Assembly: GCA_003971905.1 (NCBI GenBank)
Contig: RSEE01000041.1
Location: 310,001 to 374,000, forward strand
Length of the DNA: 64,000 bases
Direction of reading: 5' to 3'
Source: Moniliella sp. 'wahieum'
Lineage: Eukaryota; Basidiomycota; Moniliellomycetes; Moniliellales; Moniliellaceae
In this document: piece by piece, positions 1 to 11,995 of the stretch
How the letters are laid out: each line of letters opens with the position of its first letter
Numbering within the stretch: the first letter of the stretch is position 1
Position numbers and translations under genes: made by a program
The notes under the pieces: model-generated
Databases searched by the model: none
Told to the model about the DNA's origin: nothing
Seen by the model: only the letters and a program-made list of their open reading frames with translations

Positions 1-67
1 AACTTCAACTTCCCACCCGGCGCCTCGCACGCCCTCCCCACCACCTCCTCCACCGCCCCATCGCACG

Positions 68-3000
68 ATGCTGCGCGGCCACAAGGGAGACACGTATGCG
101 CGCGACCTGCAGGACGCCCGCATGCGTGGCGCCTGGGACGCCCCCGCCTCCCCCCCCGCCGCCAAGCACTCCAAGCTGGGCAAGCCCAAGCCCAAGGCCG
201 AGTTTGCTGTTGCGCCGTCTCCCACCTCGCGCGTAAGCTCTCCAAGCCACAGCGGGGGCGTAGGCGACGTTGCCTCGGCCGAGTTTGAGCTGCGCGCGTT
301 CCTGCGTGCGTACTGGGACGAGGTGGGCTGGAACGCCCGCAGCCACGCCTCGGACTTTGCCCGCCCCGCCCATGTTGGCCACACTGCCTTCCCCCCGCCC
401 GTGCCGCAGTCGGGATCGGGCGCGACCTGGGGCAGCGACAAGTACGCTGGCATCCTGTCCAACCTCGATGGGCTGTACAAGCGCCAGCACCGAGGCCCAG
501 AAGAACTCGATCCTGCCCATCCTCGCCTACGCCCTGCTGCATGCCGGCCGCGAGGAGGAGGCAGTGATGGTGCTGCACGATGCGCATTTCATCGAGTCGC
601 TCTCGATTGAGGAGATGCGATCGACGAGTCACAGCGGCGACTATGACGTAGTGTTGGTCATCTTGGGCTTTGTCGTGTACGGCATGGCCAACGAGCGCTT
701 GCACCACGCGGACCCCAAGGCAGGCTATGCGCCTTTGCATTTGCCGGGTACGCACGTGCGATTGACTTGTACGACGGGGTGCGGGGCACGCTCAAGGGCA
801 GCACGCCCGACGAGATGGACCGGTGGGGCGCATTGGCACTGTACCGCAACGCGCTCCTGAGCGTTCGCGAAGGCGACACGATCCTCGCGCTCAATGCGTG
901 CGTGCGTACCAGACCCATGCTACCCGCTGGCCGCCCTCGTTTGTCCCAACGGAGCGCGCGGTGATTTACCGTACCTACCTCGAAGTACTCAACCGGTCCG
1001 TTGTCCAGCGCGCATACCAGCCTCCGCTCTCACGCCCGAACCGGGCCAACACGACCCTCGCTCGCAGATCTACCAGATCAAGGTCCTGCAGACGGTCGCG
1101 GCGCGCGTGCCCATTATCAGTGGTGTCAGTGGCGAGAAGGGGGCGCCAATTCCCGTTCGGCCCGGCTCCACCGCTCGCTCGGTCATCAGCCGCACCGTTT
1201 CCTCGTCGTCCCCGCCGGAGCAGCAGCATGCGTCCTGGTTCCTTGGTCTGGGGCGACGAGGTGTACACGGTCAGCGCGGCCCTTTCGCCCATCCTCGCCC
1301 GCTCCAGCGATTTCCCTCGCGCCGGCCAAAACCAATTTGCTCATGCTGGAATTGGCCGATGCCCTGATGACGTCGTGGAAACTCAATGGGCAAGAAGGCG
1401 GACTGGTCGCGGACGACCTGGTGCAAGTACGTATCGTATCCTTCCCCCTACCCCTCGCATCGAATCCCCCCCTCCTTCCTCCCCTCTCTTTCTCCCCCCC
1501 CCCCCCCCCCCACTATCGTCCTGAATACTAACGTCATTCCAGACCTTGTACGTGATGACACGGATGACGTTTGACTCGCACCTCATCACCCGTAGTCTGA
1601 TGGAGGCGCTCACTGTGGCGGAGCAGTACGAGGAGGCGGAACGTGCGCTTGGTCTGTACGTTGAGCTGGTGAACAAGGCGCGCGAGGCGGCGGAGGCCGA
1701 GCGCAAGAATGCGCGCAAACAGAGGAAGATGCCCAGTCGGAAGCCTCGGCCGCGTCGGCCAACAAATTTGACGATCACGACGATAGCGAAACGTATGCGC
1801 GTTCGTTGCTGTTTGGGGCACGGCTACTGGGCAAGGGATGGGTAAGCACCGCGAAGCGACGAGTTGGCTCGCCAGGCCTTGGCCATGGTGGAGACCGACG
1901 CTGAGGTTGCTACCCCCCCCGAGGATGCCGACCAGGAAGAGAAGCAAGCTCATGCGGAGCTCCTGGCGTACATTCAGCGTGGCGCCGGGATTGCGCGCAG
2001 CGCGCTTGCCGCTGCCCAAACCGACCCAGTGCAACGTGCGGCAATGCACAAGGAGGCTCTTGCTCTCCTCACTGCCTCGGCCAAAGGCGACGACCAGGCC
2101 GCCGAGACGTTTTACCACCTCGCCCGTCTACAGACCCAACTGCACGAGATTCCGGCGGCGACAGTGTCGGCGCGCAAGCGGTCGAATTGGAGCCAGCGGC
2201 GATTGAGCCTTGGCACCTGCTTGTCCTGCTGCTTTCGTGCAAGAAAGATTACAAGGGGCTCTGCGCCTGGCCTCGATCGCCCTCGACGCGGCTGACACGG
2301 ACGCAACTCATGATGAGGCGGTGGCCGACCAGGAAGCTGCCTTGGCCGGGTCGGGGGAGGAGCACGAAATCTTGAGGCGGTTGAGTTGCGGACGGAATTG
2401 TTGTCGTATGACTTCCCCCGACCCAAGCGGAGCGGGACGAGGCGGTGCTTGAGCTGCTCATCACGCACAATGCCCTGGAGGAACTTGTGGCCGCACGGCA
2501 GTAGCGATTGATGGACAAAAGGAGATCTTCCTCTACTTTCACAACCATATCGCGAGCGATGTCCAGCAACGTCTGGGCACACCAAGAAGGGACCGCTGCC
2601 CCAGCACGCACTGTCGAACGAGGTGTTGGAAATTGATACGCACCCGCCCGGCTACTTTCACCGCCGGGTCGCGATTCGCTGCGCTTCTGCACGAAGGGCC
2701 GAACGCCAAGCACTCGACTTCCTCAGCCTCGGACCCCGAGGCTGGTGCGTACAGTACCGTCACTGGTCTTGGTCAGACGGGGATCAAAGCACTACGACGG
2801 CCACTGTCGTGCTCGGCACGGAGGATGTAGCTAGTCCCGTTGCGGCCCCGCCTCCTGTTGCCGTCGATGCGGCGACGCAGACGGCGAGCCAGCGCAAAGC
2901 GCGCACCACGCCGGCAGAACTGGCTCGGCTGAAGCAGCAATCCCGCTCGGAAAACAAGATCCTCGCTCGTCTCTGGCTCATGAGCGCCGCCACGTTCCGT

Positions 3001-3604
3001 CGTGCTGGTCAACTGGCCGACAGCCGTGTCGCAATTCAAGAAGCCGAACGTGCCGTGCCCGACTTGGCGGCCGTATGGACCCACTGGCGTTGTACATGCT
3101 GAAAACGACCGGCTCACGCGGCCACCAACAGTTGTACAAGGCCTTGGCCTGTGACCCGCACGCGGTCCCAGCCGCCGTGCACCTGGCTCGCCTCTTGCTC
3201 TCCCGCCCGGACGAGGTACCAGTCGCGTCGTCCAATGCCGTTCGCACCAAGAGGCGCCTCCGCTCAGCCGCACCATCGCCGCTCCTTCCCTCGGCGCGAC
3301 CGCGTCGGACGCCAAGCCCGAAGCGGACGCGGACGCAACCGCGGACGCGGCCCTGTCTCTGCCCAAGGCGTCACTCTGGCAGCGGAGACCAAGTGACGGC
3401 GCTGTCGTTGGCCGAGGCGTTGCTCACCTCGGCCAGCTCAGGAACGGATGGGACGTGGCCGAGGCGTGGCTCTACTTGGGTCATGTCGCCCGCCTGACCC
3501 AACGCCCGGAACGAGCGGTGGAATGTCTCAAGTACGCGCTGTGGTTGGAACAAACCAAGCCCGTTCGCCCGCTCACCGAGGCGCTGCCCTTGTCGCTGGC
3601 GTAA
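68..3604 (+). CDS. YPP1: Ypp1/TTC7-like TPR protein (PI4-kinase complex scaffold)
   Basis: Family role: Ypp1/TTC7 is a helical TPR scaffold that, with Efr3, holds the Stt4 phosphatidylinositol 4-kinase at the plasma membrane; yeast Ypp1 is also linked to endocytosis. Seen here: an N-terminus with ARMRGAWDA and HSKLGKPKPK, then helical TPR-like segments (SILPILAYALLHAGREEEA, WGALALYRNALLSVREGD, TRSLMEALTVAEQYEEAERA). The C-terminal TPR reads AEAWLYLGHVARL and CLKYALWLEQTKPVRPLTEA, typical of the TTC7 end, and stops at 3602-3604. One clear intron, 1427-1542, has a GTACGT donor, a TACTAAC branch site and a run of 18 C (1494-1511). The reading frame changes roughly every 100-300 bp (for example near 488, 740 and 900) while homology continues, so I read it as one gene with sequencing indels. 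Start chosen at the first in-frame ATG before the conserved segment. Family assignment is from memory of motifs. Confidence 0.72.
1427..1542 (+). other. Spliceosomal intron in the Ypp1-like gene
   Basis: GTACGT donor, TACTAAC branch site 9 bases before the CAG acceptor, and a run of 18 C. Removing it joins DDLVQ to TLYVMTRMTFDSH in frame. Confidence 0.85.
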
Positions 3605-4048
3605 CTCTTTATCGTATCGTATCTTCTTTTGGTCCCCTTGCCTTTCCCTTCCTTTCATTTCCATTGCTTTGCCTTGTCTTTTTTCCTGTGTCCCGTAGTG
3701 GTGCCCCATCTCGAGGCTCGCGTCGTGCTTTGTGCATTGTGCATTGAATGTGCCCTGGTGCAAGGACGCGGTCGTGCGGTTGGTAGCGTTTTGGTTGCGA
3801 GTCTTGGATGGCAGGGGGGGGGAGCATGGTGGTGTTGCTCGTGTCTCTATGATATAGGGTCGCTGAGAGCCAAGGCAGAGAGGCAGGGGCAGGTGGAGCC
3901 GGGATGGAGCCATTCTGTGGCGCCAGAACATTTCATTTGTTCAGCGAAGACTGGGTGCTGGCCGCCTGCTGGGCTGGGCAATAAATGAGGCCTGAGGCTC
4001 CGAGGCCGAAGACGTTACCTCCTCGCTCCCCCCCACCCCCCACCCAGC
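3605..4048. other. Intergenic, Ypp1-like to OLA1-like
   Basis: It holds the pyrimidine-rich 3' flank of the upstream gene (3620-3690) and the 5' flank of the ATPase gene, which ends in a C-rich stretch just before the ATG. I see no other gene. Confidence 0.6.
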
Positions 4049-5518
4049 ATGCTCCTCCCTCTGCGCCCGTTGCGGCTGCAGGCCGCCGCGACCACCGCGC
4101 GCCCCATCCCCGTGCTGATTGGCCTTGTGTCCCGTGCTGCCCCCCCCCGCCCACGACGTACGTCTGCCCCCCCGCCCCATGCGGGGCAAGTGCGTGCGTT
4201 GAGTGCGTCGGCCTGGGCCGGGGCCAAAAAGGCACCCAAAAAGGGGCTGCCAAGGGAAAGAAGGGTGTGGCCGAGGGACCCAAGCCCCGACTGGGTCGGG
4301 TGTCCAACAAGTTCGTCTCTTTTCTTCGTTTCTTTTCTCTTCTCTTGGTGTGGCTGCCATGCGCTTCTCGAGTCCCGGCTGACGCAGCTTTAGTTTGAAG
4401 ATGGGCATTGTGGGCATGCCGAATGTAGGCAAAAGTTCCTTGTTCAACCTGTTGTGCCAAAGTGAACAGGCCAATGCGGCCAACTTCCCATTTGCGACGA
4501 TTGAACCCGAGGAAAGCAAGGTGGTGCTTAAAGACGCCCGCTTTGACTTTTTGGTCAACCTGTACGCGCCCAAGAGCGTGGTGCCTGCGCACTTGACTGT
4601 GCTGGACATTGCTGGCCTCACAGCGGGAGCGTCCAAGGGGGCGGGTTGGGGAACGCGTTCCTCTCCAACGTGCGTTCCGTCGACGGCATTTTCCAGGTAG
4701 TGCGCGCGTTTAAGGACGATGAGGTGACCCATGTGGAGGGCGAGGTGGATCCGGTGCGGGACGTGGACATTATCTCGACCGAACTGCGCCTCAAGGATCT
4801 GGAATGGACCGAAAAGGCATTGGAACAGGCCAAGCAAAAGGCCAAGCAGCGCACTACCAACTCGGTCGAAGCGCAGCGCCGCCAAACTGAAAAACAAACC
4901 TTGGAAAAAGTGTACGCGCTGCTGTCGGAGAACCGAGACGTGCGCAAAGGCGAATGGACCGAGGACGAGATTGAGGTGATCAACACCCTCACCCTTCTTA
5001 CCGCCAAGCCGGTCATTTACCTTGTCAATGTCAACGAGACGGACTATGTCGATCCAAGCAAGAACATCTGGATGAAGCAGATCCAACAGTGGGTGGACCA
5101 GAACAACCCTGGTGATATGATTGTGCCAGTGAGCATCGGGCTCGAGCAAACCTTACTCGCCCTGGATTCTCCTGCGGACCAGGAAGCGGCATTGAGGGAA
5201 TTGGGACCCAACGTGCAGAGCGCGCTGACCCAGATCACGGACGCTGGGTACCGGGCACTGGACCTGATTTATTACTTTACTGCGGGCAAAGACGAGGTAC
5301 GTGCGTGGACGGTTCGGCGGGGCACGTTGGCGCCGCAGGCGGCGGCTGTGATCCACTCCGACTTTGAGAAGCGGTTCATCTCGGCCGAGGTGATGCTGTC
5401 TCAAGATTTGATTGCTGCCGGCAGCGAAAGCGCGCTTCGCGCAGCTGGCAAGTACCACAACAAAGGACGCGCATGGGCCGTCGAAGATGGAGCGATCTGT
5501 TTCTGGAAGCTGGGTTGA
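4049..5518 (+). CDS. Obg-like ATPase (OLA1/YchF family), probably mitochondrial
   Basis: YchF/OLA1 proteins are TRAFAC-class P-loop NTPases that prefer ATP and bind ribosomes or stress-response factors. Seen: Walker [10 protein letters not shown] at the start of exon 2, switch II DIAGL, the YchF-specific NxxE in place of NKxD ([10 protein letters not shown]), the central coiled coil, and the C-terminal TGS domain with [17 protein letters not shown] and a final [15 protein letters not shown]. Intron 4311-4393 splits VSN-N/LKMGIVG. The N-terminus carries about 70 extra residues, Arg-rich and acid-free, beginning [20 protein letters not shown], which looks like a mitochondrial targeting sequence. 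This suggests the organellar paralogue (compare yeast YLF2) rather than cytosolic OLA1. Two single-base losses interrupt the frame: in the G run near 4247, and in GGTTGGGG near 4646. Family confidence is high; localisation is inferred. Confidence 0.88.
4311..4393 (+). other. Intron in the OLA1-like gene
   Basis: GT (GTTCGT) to TAG, 83 bp. Splicing completes an Asn codon and yields [19 protein letters not shown], matching the family's N-terminal boundary of the G domain. Confidence 0.88.
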
Positions 5519-5718
5519 ACGTTGACCTAGCCCAAAGGCCCTGAAGGCATGTGGCGGAAGAGCCGAGCTAGGGACCCCCGTGCATGCCAGGGGCCATTTT
5601 CTACGAACGGGTTGAACTGCGTAATTGGGTACGAGGATAAGCAATCCATGGACGGAGGAGGAGGAGGAAGAGGAGGAAGAGGGTCTTCTCATTGAACAAG
5701 CATACACAGGTGGGCACC

Positions 5719-6244
5719 TTAGCCGTACACGAGACGGAAAACGTCATTGTAGACGTAGAACGAGCCACCCTCGGGGTTCAGGGTGAAGGTCTGGGTGAAC
5801 TGGAGTGGCGCAGGCGAGTCGTCCACCAGCAGCTTGCCCGTAACAAGCACGACAATGCTGCTGCTGTCGGCGCCGGTCGGCTGAGCATCCTTGGTGTCAA
5901 CCTGGTGCTTGACCGACTGGAAGGGCAGCGTCTTGAGCTTCTCGATGATGGCCGCTGCGCCCTGGTGCTGGGAGCCCTCAAACGTGAGCATCGAGTGGTC
6001 GCGCTGGGCGGGCGAAAGAGGACAGCGGATGGACAAGGTGAGTGGGTGGCGCAGCAAGAACGCGTGGGAGCAGCGGGGCACAGGAGAGGGATACGCACGT
6101 AGAGGGGCGCCAGGGCGTCGCGCGACGAGTCGAACTGCGAGTAGTAGAAGTTGACAAACTGATGGAATGCGGATCGGAGCAGTCAGTACCCAGACGTCGG
6201 CGGGGGGCGGGGGGTGGGCGTACCTGGTCGGCGATGGACTCCAT
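5719..6244 (-). CDS. NTF2: Nuclear transport factor 2
   Basis: NTF2 is a small homodimer that carries Ran-GDP into the nucleus and binds FxFG nucleoporins. The gene has three exons and is fully open: 6244-6224 (MESIADQ), 6158-6099 (FVNFYYSQFDSSRDALAPLY) and 6003-5719 (RDHSMLTFEGSQHQG to FRLVYG). The introns have GTACGC and GTGCGT donors and CAG acceptors, all in phase 0. The predicted length of 121 residues fits the usual ~125. Family hallmarks visible are FVxFYYxxFD, SMLTFEG, the IIEKLKTLPFQSVKHQVDTKDAQP block and the C-terminal FRLVYG. It is one of the few genes here with no frame break. Convergent or divergent regulation cannot be read; the upstream 650 bp separates it from the BAG gene, which runs in the same direction. 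Confidence 0.95.
6004..6098 (-). other. Intron 2 of NTF2
   Basis: 95 bp, GTGCGT donor, CGCCCAG acceptor, phase 0, between DALAPLY and RDHSMLTF. Confidence 0.9.
6159..6223 (-). other. Intron 1 of NTF2
   Basis: 65 bp, GTACGC donor, CATCAG acceptor, phase 0, between MESIADQ and FVNFYYSQ. Confidence 0.9.
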
Positions 6245-6895
6245 GGCTGGGCAGCGGCGCGGCGGGTGGTGGTGGCGAGCAGCGGCTGATGTCGGCGTGT
6301 GGGGTGAAGCACACGCCTCTGCCTCGGCTGCTGCCGCCCAGAAGCGCAGAACGCACCCGCCAACCCTACTGTGCCCGCCCCGATGCGAACGCAGCCAACA
6401 CCGCGAGTCACGTGACCCTGCAGTCGGCCATGGCCCGCCTCGATCCTAGATGGCACTGGCCAGGACGCTGTCCGATCTCAGAGGGCTGATGCATCGCTGA
6501 TGCGCTGGTTGCTGGTGCCTACCTGCCTGCCTGCCGGCCTGCCTATACGACCACAGCGTCCAGTGTTTGTTCCCTTGCCCGCTGGGTGGCCACCCGTCGT
6601 CCACCCCTGTTATGGACGCCGCGGAAGACGCATTTGATAGCCGGCTAATGATCATGGTGTCCCAGTAACAGTAAGTGGCAGGGAGGCAGTGGTAGGGAGG
6701 AGAAGAACCGCAGCTGGGCGAAGCGTCGAGTCCAGACGCAGGAATAGGTGAGGCAGAGAAGCGCGGGGGATGGCACAAGCCAGTGGAGGCGGAGGGGGAC
6801 GGGCGTGGTGCCGCAGGACGAAGACCAATGTGATTCTGGACGCTATGTTATGGGCTGGCCCTCGGACCGACCGCCGTGGTGGGCAGCACAAGCCT
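6245..6895. other. Intergenic, NTF2 promoter side and BAG 3' flank
   Basis: No gene seen. Contains a CCTGCCTGCCTGCC-type short repeat near 6520-6545. Confidence 0.6.
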
Positions 6896-7889
6896 TCACA
6901 TGTTGGGCTGTACGCCGAGCGACTTGGCTTTCGTCCAGGCTGCATCCACCCGATCCAGCATCGACTGCACCAGCTTGACCGCACCCTTTCGTGCCTGTCG
7001 CAGCTCATCCGTCTGGGCATGTACATTGTCCAATGACAACAGCTGGCGCAATAGCAGCTCGGACAGCTTCTTTTGCTGGAAGACAATCTGGTGTAGGTTG
7101 AGGCGACCAGCGGCTGTGGCATTGGGCCCAGTTAAGCGGATGTCCTCCGGTGCCAGCTCTTGCAATGCCTGGGTCTTTTCCAGGCCTTCTTGTCCGACGG
7201 ATGCTACGCTCTTCTCAAGTTGTTCCACTTCGGGCAGCAGCTCCACTTCAGCCACCCGTTGCGCTTCTTGAATCGCCGCAAAATGCCTTGGTCCGACTGG
7301 TCTGCCTCAGCTGCCTTTCGCACTGCTGCAGCGGCTTGTTGCGCTTCAAACTCGGCCGTGGGACGGGAGCTAGCGTGCTCGGCGGCTGCACCGCCATGCT
7401 TGCTTTTGGAATGCGAAGGATGCGGCTGAGTTGTCGGCTGTTGACTCTGTTTGCGAGGAATGCGATCTGGCTTGGCCCGGCTCTCTTTGCCCACCAGCGT
7501 GACTCTACCGCCATCTCTCAACCGATACTTGTACAGCGGCGCGCGGTCGTCCTTCATAAGCACGCCGCCCGCGACGACTTGCATCTGGTCGTATGGGATG
7601 GAGGTGGCAGCCGAGAGCTGCCTCTTGAGATCAGCAAGGGTAGGGGCGTGGACGTTGGCGGCAGGTCAATGTAAAGCCTGCATTGCAGATTGAGTCAGTC
7701 TCATAGACACAAAAATAACGTTGGCGGTGGGGAACCAAATGAGGGTACGCACGTCTGCGGGCCCCAGCGCACCTCGAGCCGGCGGATGGGTTCGGGGGAA
7801 GGAGGGCCGGATTGTCTCGCCGGTGGCGTGGTGGAGGGCGAGTCGAAGCCAGCGCCCCATCGAGGCCAGTTGCCGCTAAACCAGGACAT
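6896..7889 (-). CDS. BAG-domain Hsp70 co-chaperone with ubiquitin-like domain
   Basis: BAG proteins are nucleotide-exchange factors for Hsp70; BAG1-type members also carry a UBL that contacts the proteasome. Seen: exon 1 (7889-7753) begins MSWFSGNWPRWGAGF. After a 75-bp intron (7752-7678) comes a UBL-like segment with TLADLKRQLSAATSIPYDQM and VVAGGVLMKDDRAPL. A charged, Ala/Glu/Lys-rich linker follows, then a C-terminal BAG domain whose last helix reads LRQARKGAVKLVQSMLDRVD. The stop is at 6896. Two frame breaks occur, one in the CCGCC stretch near 7660 and one in the TTTT of ATTTTG near 7280, and homology continues across both. No transmembrane segment is seen, so it is unlike yeast Snl1 and more like BAG1. 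Confidence 0.82.
7678..7752 (-). other. Intron in the BAG gene
   Basis: GTGCGT donor, TGCAG acceptor; joins WGPQ to TLYIDLP in frame. Confidence 0.8.
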
Positions 7890-8554
7890 GGAGGTTGCCG
7901 TCTGTGGACGATACGTCGGCGAGGGGGGGCTGGGGAGGTAGGGGAGGTGCGGAGCGGCGAGGCGAGGCGAAGCAAAGCGAGGGAATCCGGCCTGAGTTCA
8001 ACGTTGAACATTCAATAGGCAACCGCAGTTCAAAAGGCCCGGTGGCTAGAGCGTGGTTTGAAACATTCAGTGCGTCATCCAGACTTCTTGACACATGTCA
8101 CATGTCATGCTCGGCGCTGACACCGAGGGGGTGGCTGTGGTTGTCTTTTTTCAGAGGGACATACCAAGTTGAGAGCTGACTCGGAGAAGTGAGAGTTGAG
8201 AATTCTGGCGTCGAGCGCGGATTGAAGGGCGTGGATTCCAGGCATATGGAACGGTATGCGTTGGTGCACTTATACCACCCAACGCTGCTGGGGGCAAGTC
8301 GTGTTCGGCTTAGGTCGCGGAGAACGCGTTGGGTATGGGACCCCATTTTGCTCCTGTTCCATCTGGTGTGTTTGGTGTGGGGGGCCGATGTCGAAGAACG
8401 GCAAGGAGCGGGCGAAGTGCTTCAGCTCCACCACGTTGGGGCGATGGAAGCCACACTGTAGTCCTAACTAGCACTCTAGGACTAACTTGACATGGATCGC
8501 ACTGCGGGCTCAACAACTATACGCGGGATGGAAGGCATAAAATGGAAATGACGT
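7890..8554. other. Intergenic, BAG 5' flank and PRP5 3' flank
   Basis: No gene seen. Holds one copy of the palindromic GTTCAACGTTGAAC-type motif (7994-8018) and an ACATGTCACATGTCA motif (8092-8108). Confidence 0.6.
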
Positions 8555-11500
8555 CTACAGCACCGAATAGCGCCCAGGCGCACTAGGGCCCCGAGCATCC
8601 GCCTCAAATACAGCCTGGTCGCTTCAAGGAGGATCATCTTGATCTCCCGGATCGCATGTTCGATGCGCTCGGGTTCGTTGGACTCGATGAGCAGTTGAAG
8701 CTTGGGTGGGTCGCCCAAGTTAGGCTCTTTGCCCTTATCGTAGAACGCGCCTTTGGAGGTGACCGATGCTCCAGTAGTCTCGACCAACATAGTCATCGTC
8801 TCCTTGTTCGTCACGCGCCAGCGGGATTTCTGGGGGAAGTCGTTGATGGGGATGATGGCATGGAAGTCGGTCGCGTCGGGGTCCTTGGGTCGGCGCGCAG
8901 GGACAAAGCCCTGGGCAGCGAGGCTGGCCTGACGAGCTTCGTGTGCTCCTTGATCTTCGACAGGGCGGCCAAGAGCTTGGAGGTATCTGCGCCACTGGCC
9001 GCGGCCGACTTGATCGCTGCCTCCATCATGCTCTGTTGCTGCGCCGAGCGGTTCAAGTTGGCATCCTCCGGGGGAGCCTGGATCTTGTTTTCTTTGATAA
9101 AGTCGGCGCAGGGCCCTTGCGCACCTCGATCACCATATCGTTGATGCCGCTTGATTCCTCACCACCTTCCGCCGCCCCCCGCAGCACCGGCACCCTCCTT
9201 GGCGCTTTCCTTGCCTGCTGCCGCCGCCTCCGCCGCTTCTTCGTCACCTGCTTGGCCAAGGTCGACTGTTGTGCCTGCAGCGCTTTCTTGCGGTCCGAAT
9301 CAAGACGCTCCAGACCCTTGCCACGGAAGCCCGAGCCAGACGCATGAGCCTTCCCAGTCTGTACTTCTCACCAAATTTGGTAGCCAAAGCTTGCAGCTCG
9401 GGAGGAACAGCAGTGTTGCTCGCCTTCAGTGCCGACACAATGTCGCGAGCGAAACGTCTTGTTGGGGTGTGATGAATGTAACCACTGTCCCACGGTTGCC
9501 CGCACGCCCCGTTCGCCCCGCCCGGTGCACATAGTCTTCCAGGTGGTTTGGCACGTCATAGTTGATCACCAACTGGAGCTGCTTGACGTCCAGCCCACGC
9601 GCCGCGACCGAAGTGGCAGTGACAATCGGGACGACCCCTGCCTTAAAGTCAGCAATGGTCGAGTCGCGGTCCACTTGATCTTTGCCGCCATGGATGGACA
9701 TGGTAGGGTACCCTTTCCGCATCAACTCGCGCAACAGGTCGTCCGCCGACTCTTGCCGTTCCACAAAGATCAGCGTACGGGCATCCTCATCATCATTGTA
9801 CGTCTTGCCCAAGATTTCGAGCAAGCGGGTGAACTTGGTGTCCTCCTCGCGCACCTCAACCAGTTGCTCAATTTCCGGCGGAACCACGCTCTTGCCCCCC
9901 ACGACAATCTCGAGAGGCTTGTGTTTGAGAACCTTGCGCGCCAAGCTCTCCATCTGCTTGGGGAAAGTCGCAGAGAATAAAACAGTTTGACGTTCAGGGC
10001 GAATGTTGTTGACAATGTTGGTCACCTGCGGTTCAAATCCCATATCAAACATCCGATCTGCCTCGTCCAGAACCAGGTACGTTACCCGGTGCACGTTGGT
10101 CACCCGCCCCGAGTTGGCTGTCAAGAGGTCAATCATCCGTCCCGGCGTCGCAACCACAATCTCGGCCGTCTTCTTCATCTCGGCGATTTGTTCCGAAATG
10201 GGCACACCACCATAGACACTAACTGCTCGTAAGCCCAGACCACGCAGAAATGGACGACACTCGCGGTAGATCTGCACGGCCAACTCGCGAGTTGGAGTCA
10301 TGATCAACGCAATGGGACCTTCGCCCGGCTCGAGTGGACGTTGGTCTTTGATGTGCCGCAGCATTGGTAACAGGAACGCCATCGTCTTTCCCGATCCCGT
10401 CTTTGCCACCCCAATCACGTCCCGGCCGGACATGATGGCTGGATGGCCTGGGCTTGGATGGGCGTCAGCTTCTGGTAGCCCAGCTGCTTGATCACCTCCA
10501 CCGTGTTGGCCGGTAAACCAAGATGACTCCACTTGGTAATTGGCCGTGGGCAGTCCTTGCCACGAATTGAGATGCCGTCCAACTCGCGCCGAAGCTCGTC
10601 CGCCTCTTCATCGCTCATCTCCTGCACTTCCGCAGGCGGGTGGTAGAAGGCTTTACGGAACGGCTCATACTCTTGCTTGCTGTGGTCCGTCTGCGGCATA
10701 CCTTTCTTCTTGATGTTCTTGGCCGCTGCCGTCATGATGGCATCAATATTGGACAGCTTGCCCAGCTGGTCTTCCTCCTCTTCCTCGTCCAGGTCTTCCT
10801 CAGCATCGGATTTGCCGTCGAGCTCCTTCCGTGCATCCGTCGTACCATGCGATGCGCCCACTCGTGTCCGATCCATCTCGTCCACCTGTTTCACCTCTTT
10901 CTGACCGAGGCCATATAGGCTTCCAGTGGATCCTCCTCTTCCAGAGAATCGACCTCCATAGCGTCGGCCACGATGGGCGCAACATTGTCTTTAGACAGGA
11001 CCGGCTCGTCGCTCAAGGCCGAGCCGGAGGAACGGTTGAGCAGCAGGGACAACGATGGTTTCTTAGGAGCTTCTTCCTCAGCCATATGCGACAACTTGAA
11101 TGGGGTTGTGGACTTGCGGGACGTAGACCCCCCCACGAAGAGCAAATCCCTTGACTCGGCCTGTCTGCAGGCTGGCCGGCTCTGGAGGAACGGAAACAAC
11201 AAAAACAAAGACAAAACAAGTCAGTTTGGCAACATTCAACGTCAATCGATCAGGAGGAAAACGTACTGGCCGGTGGGGGTGGGGCACGCGGTCGCAGAAG
11301 GGCCCTTGGCGGACAGGCTCGGATTGGCACTCTTATTTGCCTCTTCTTCTTTTTTGGCCCGCCGCCACGCCTCGAGTCGGGCCTTCTTGGAAAGCTTGTC
11401 GGTCTCCTTCGGGGCCGGCGTAGTGGTGCTGGAGGGGTGGATGCTGAAGCAGGAGCAGGGGCAGGAGAGGTACCCGCCGCCGCCTCAGCAGGGGAAGGTG

Positions 11501-11995
11501 CAGGGGTGTGGTGCTAGGGGCGGAAGAGGGCGCTGAGGGAGCTGACGCGACCGAAGGCAGAGGCGCACCACGCGGAGAGCTCGTGGCGGTGGGCCGGGCG
11601 GGGGAGCAGGGGCAGGAAGAGGGGCGCGGAGTGGCCTGGTCGAAGCGGGACCGGCGCGAGGGCGGGGGCGGGCGGCAGGGGGCAGACGGTCGGGAGCAGG
11701 ACGCTTGAGGCTGCCGCTGTGCCAGCGGCTGCGGGGCGGAGCGTCATGGGACTGCTCACGAGGCACCGAGGAGGCAGAAAGGGGAGTGGTCAGGGGGGGC
11801 TGCGGGGCGCGGGGCGCAGTGGCCGGCAGGCTTACTCATGGTGGCGCTCGATGCCGCCGCTGCCGACGGCGACGGAGACGGCAAGGACGCCTCCGCTGCG
11901 GCTCGGGCCCCCGCACGCGGACGGGGGGCATGGCGCCCGTTCCCAAGACCACCGCCAACACTCGGCGAGGCGTTCTGGCGGCGGTCCCAGCTCAT
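8555..11995 (-). CDS. PRP5: DEAD-box RNA helicase Prp5/DDX46 (pre-mRNA splicing)
   Basis: Prp5 is the ATPase that proofreads U2 snRNP-branch-site pairing and allows prespliceosome assembly. The order on the minus strand is: Pro/Arg-rich N-terminus; a [17 protein letters not shown] helix; an acidic stretch with [12 protein letters not shown]; the Prp5-specific [20 protein letters not shown] motif LTPIQAQAI; motif I AKTGSGKT; Ia PTRELA; Ib [46 protein letters not shown]-terminal Prp5-type domain reads [20 protein letters not shown] and LLEATRLYL. The helicase core (9426-10532) is one open frame; the N- and C-terminal parts need several indel corrections. The stop (8555) follows [16 protein letters not shown] after restoring one G. 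The true start is uncertain: ATG 11995 (MSWDRRQNA) is a guess, and a further N-terminal intron (GTAAGC donor near 11836) is possible. Confidence 0.92.
11165..11266 (-). other. Intron in PRP5
   Basis: GTACGT donor, CTGCAG acceptor, 102 bp. Joins ACPTPTGQ to [18 protein letters not shown] in frame. Alternative AGs nearby give a worse frame. Confidence 0.75.
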
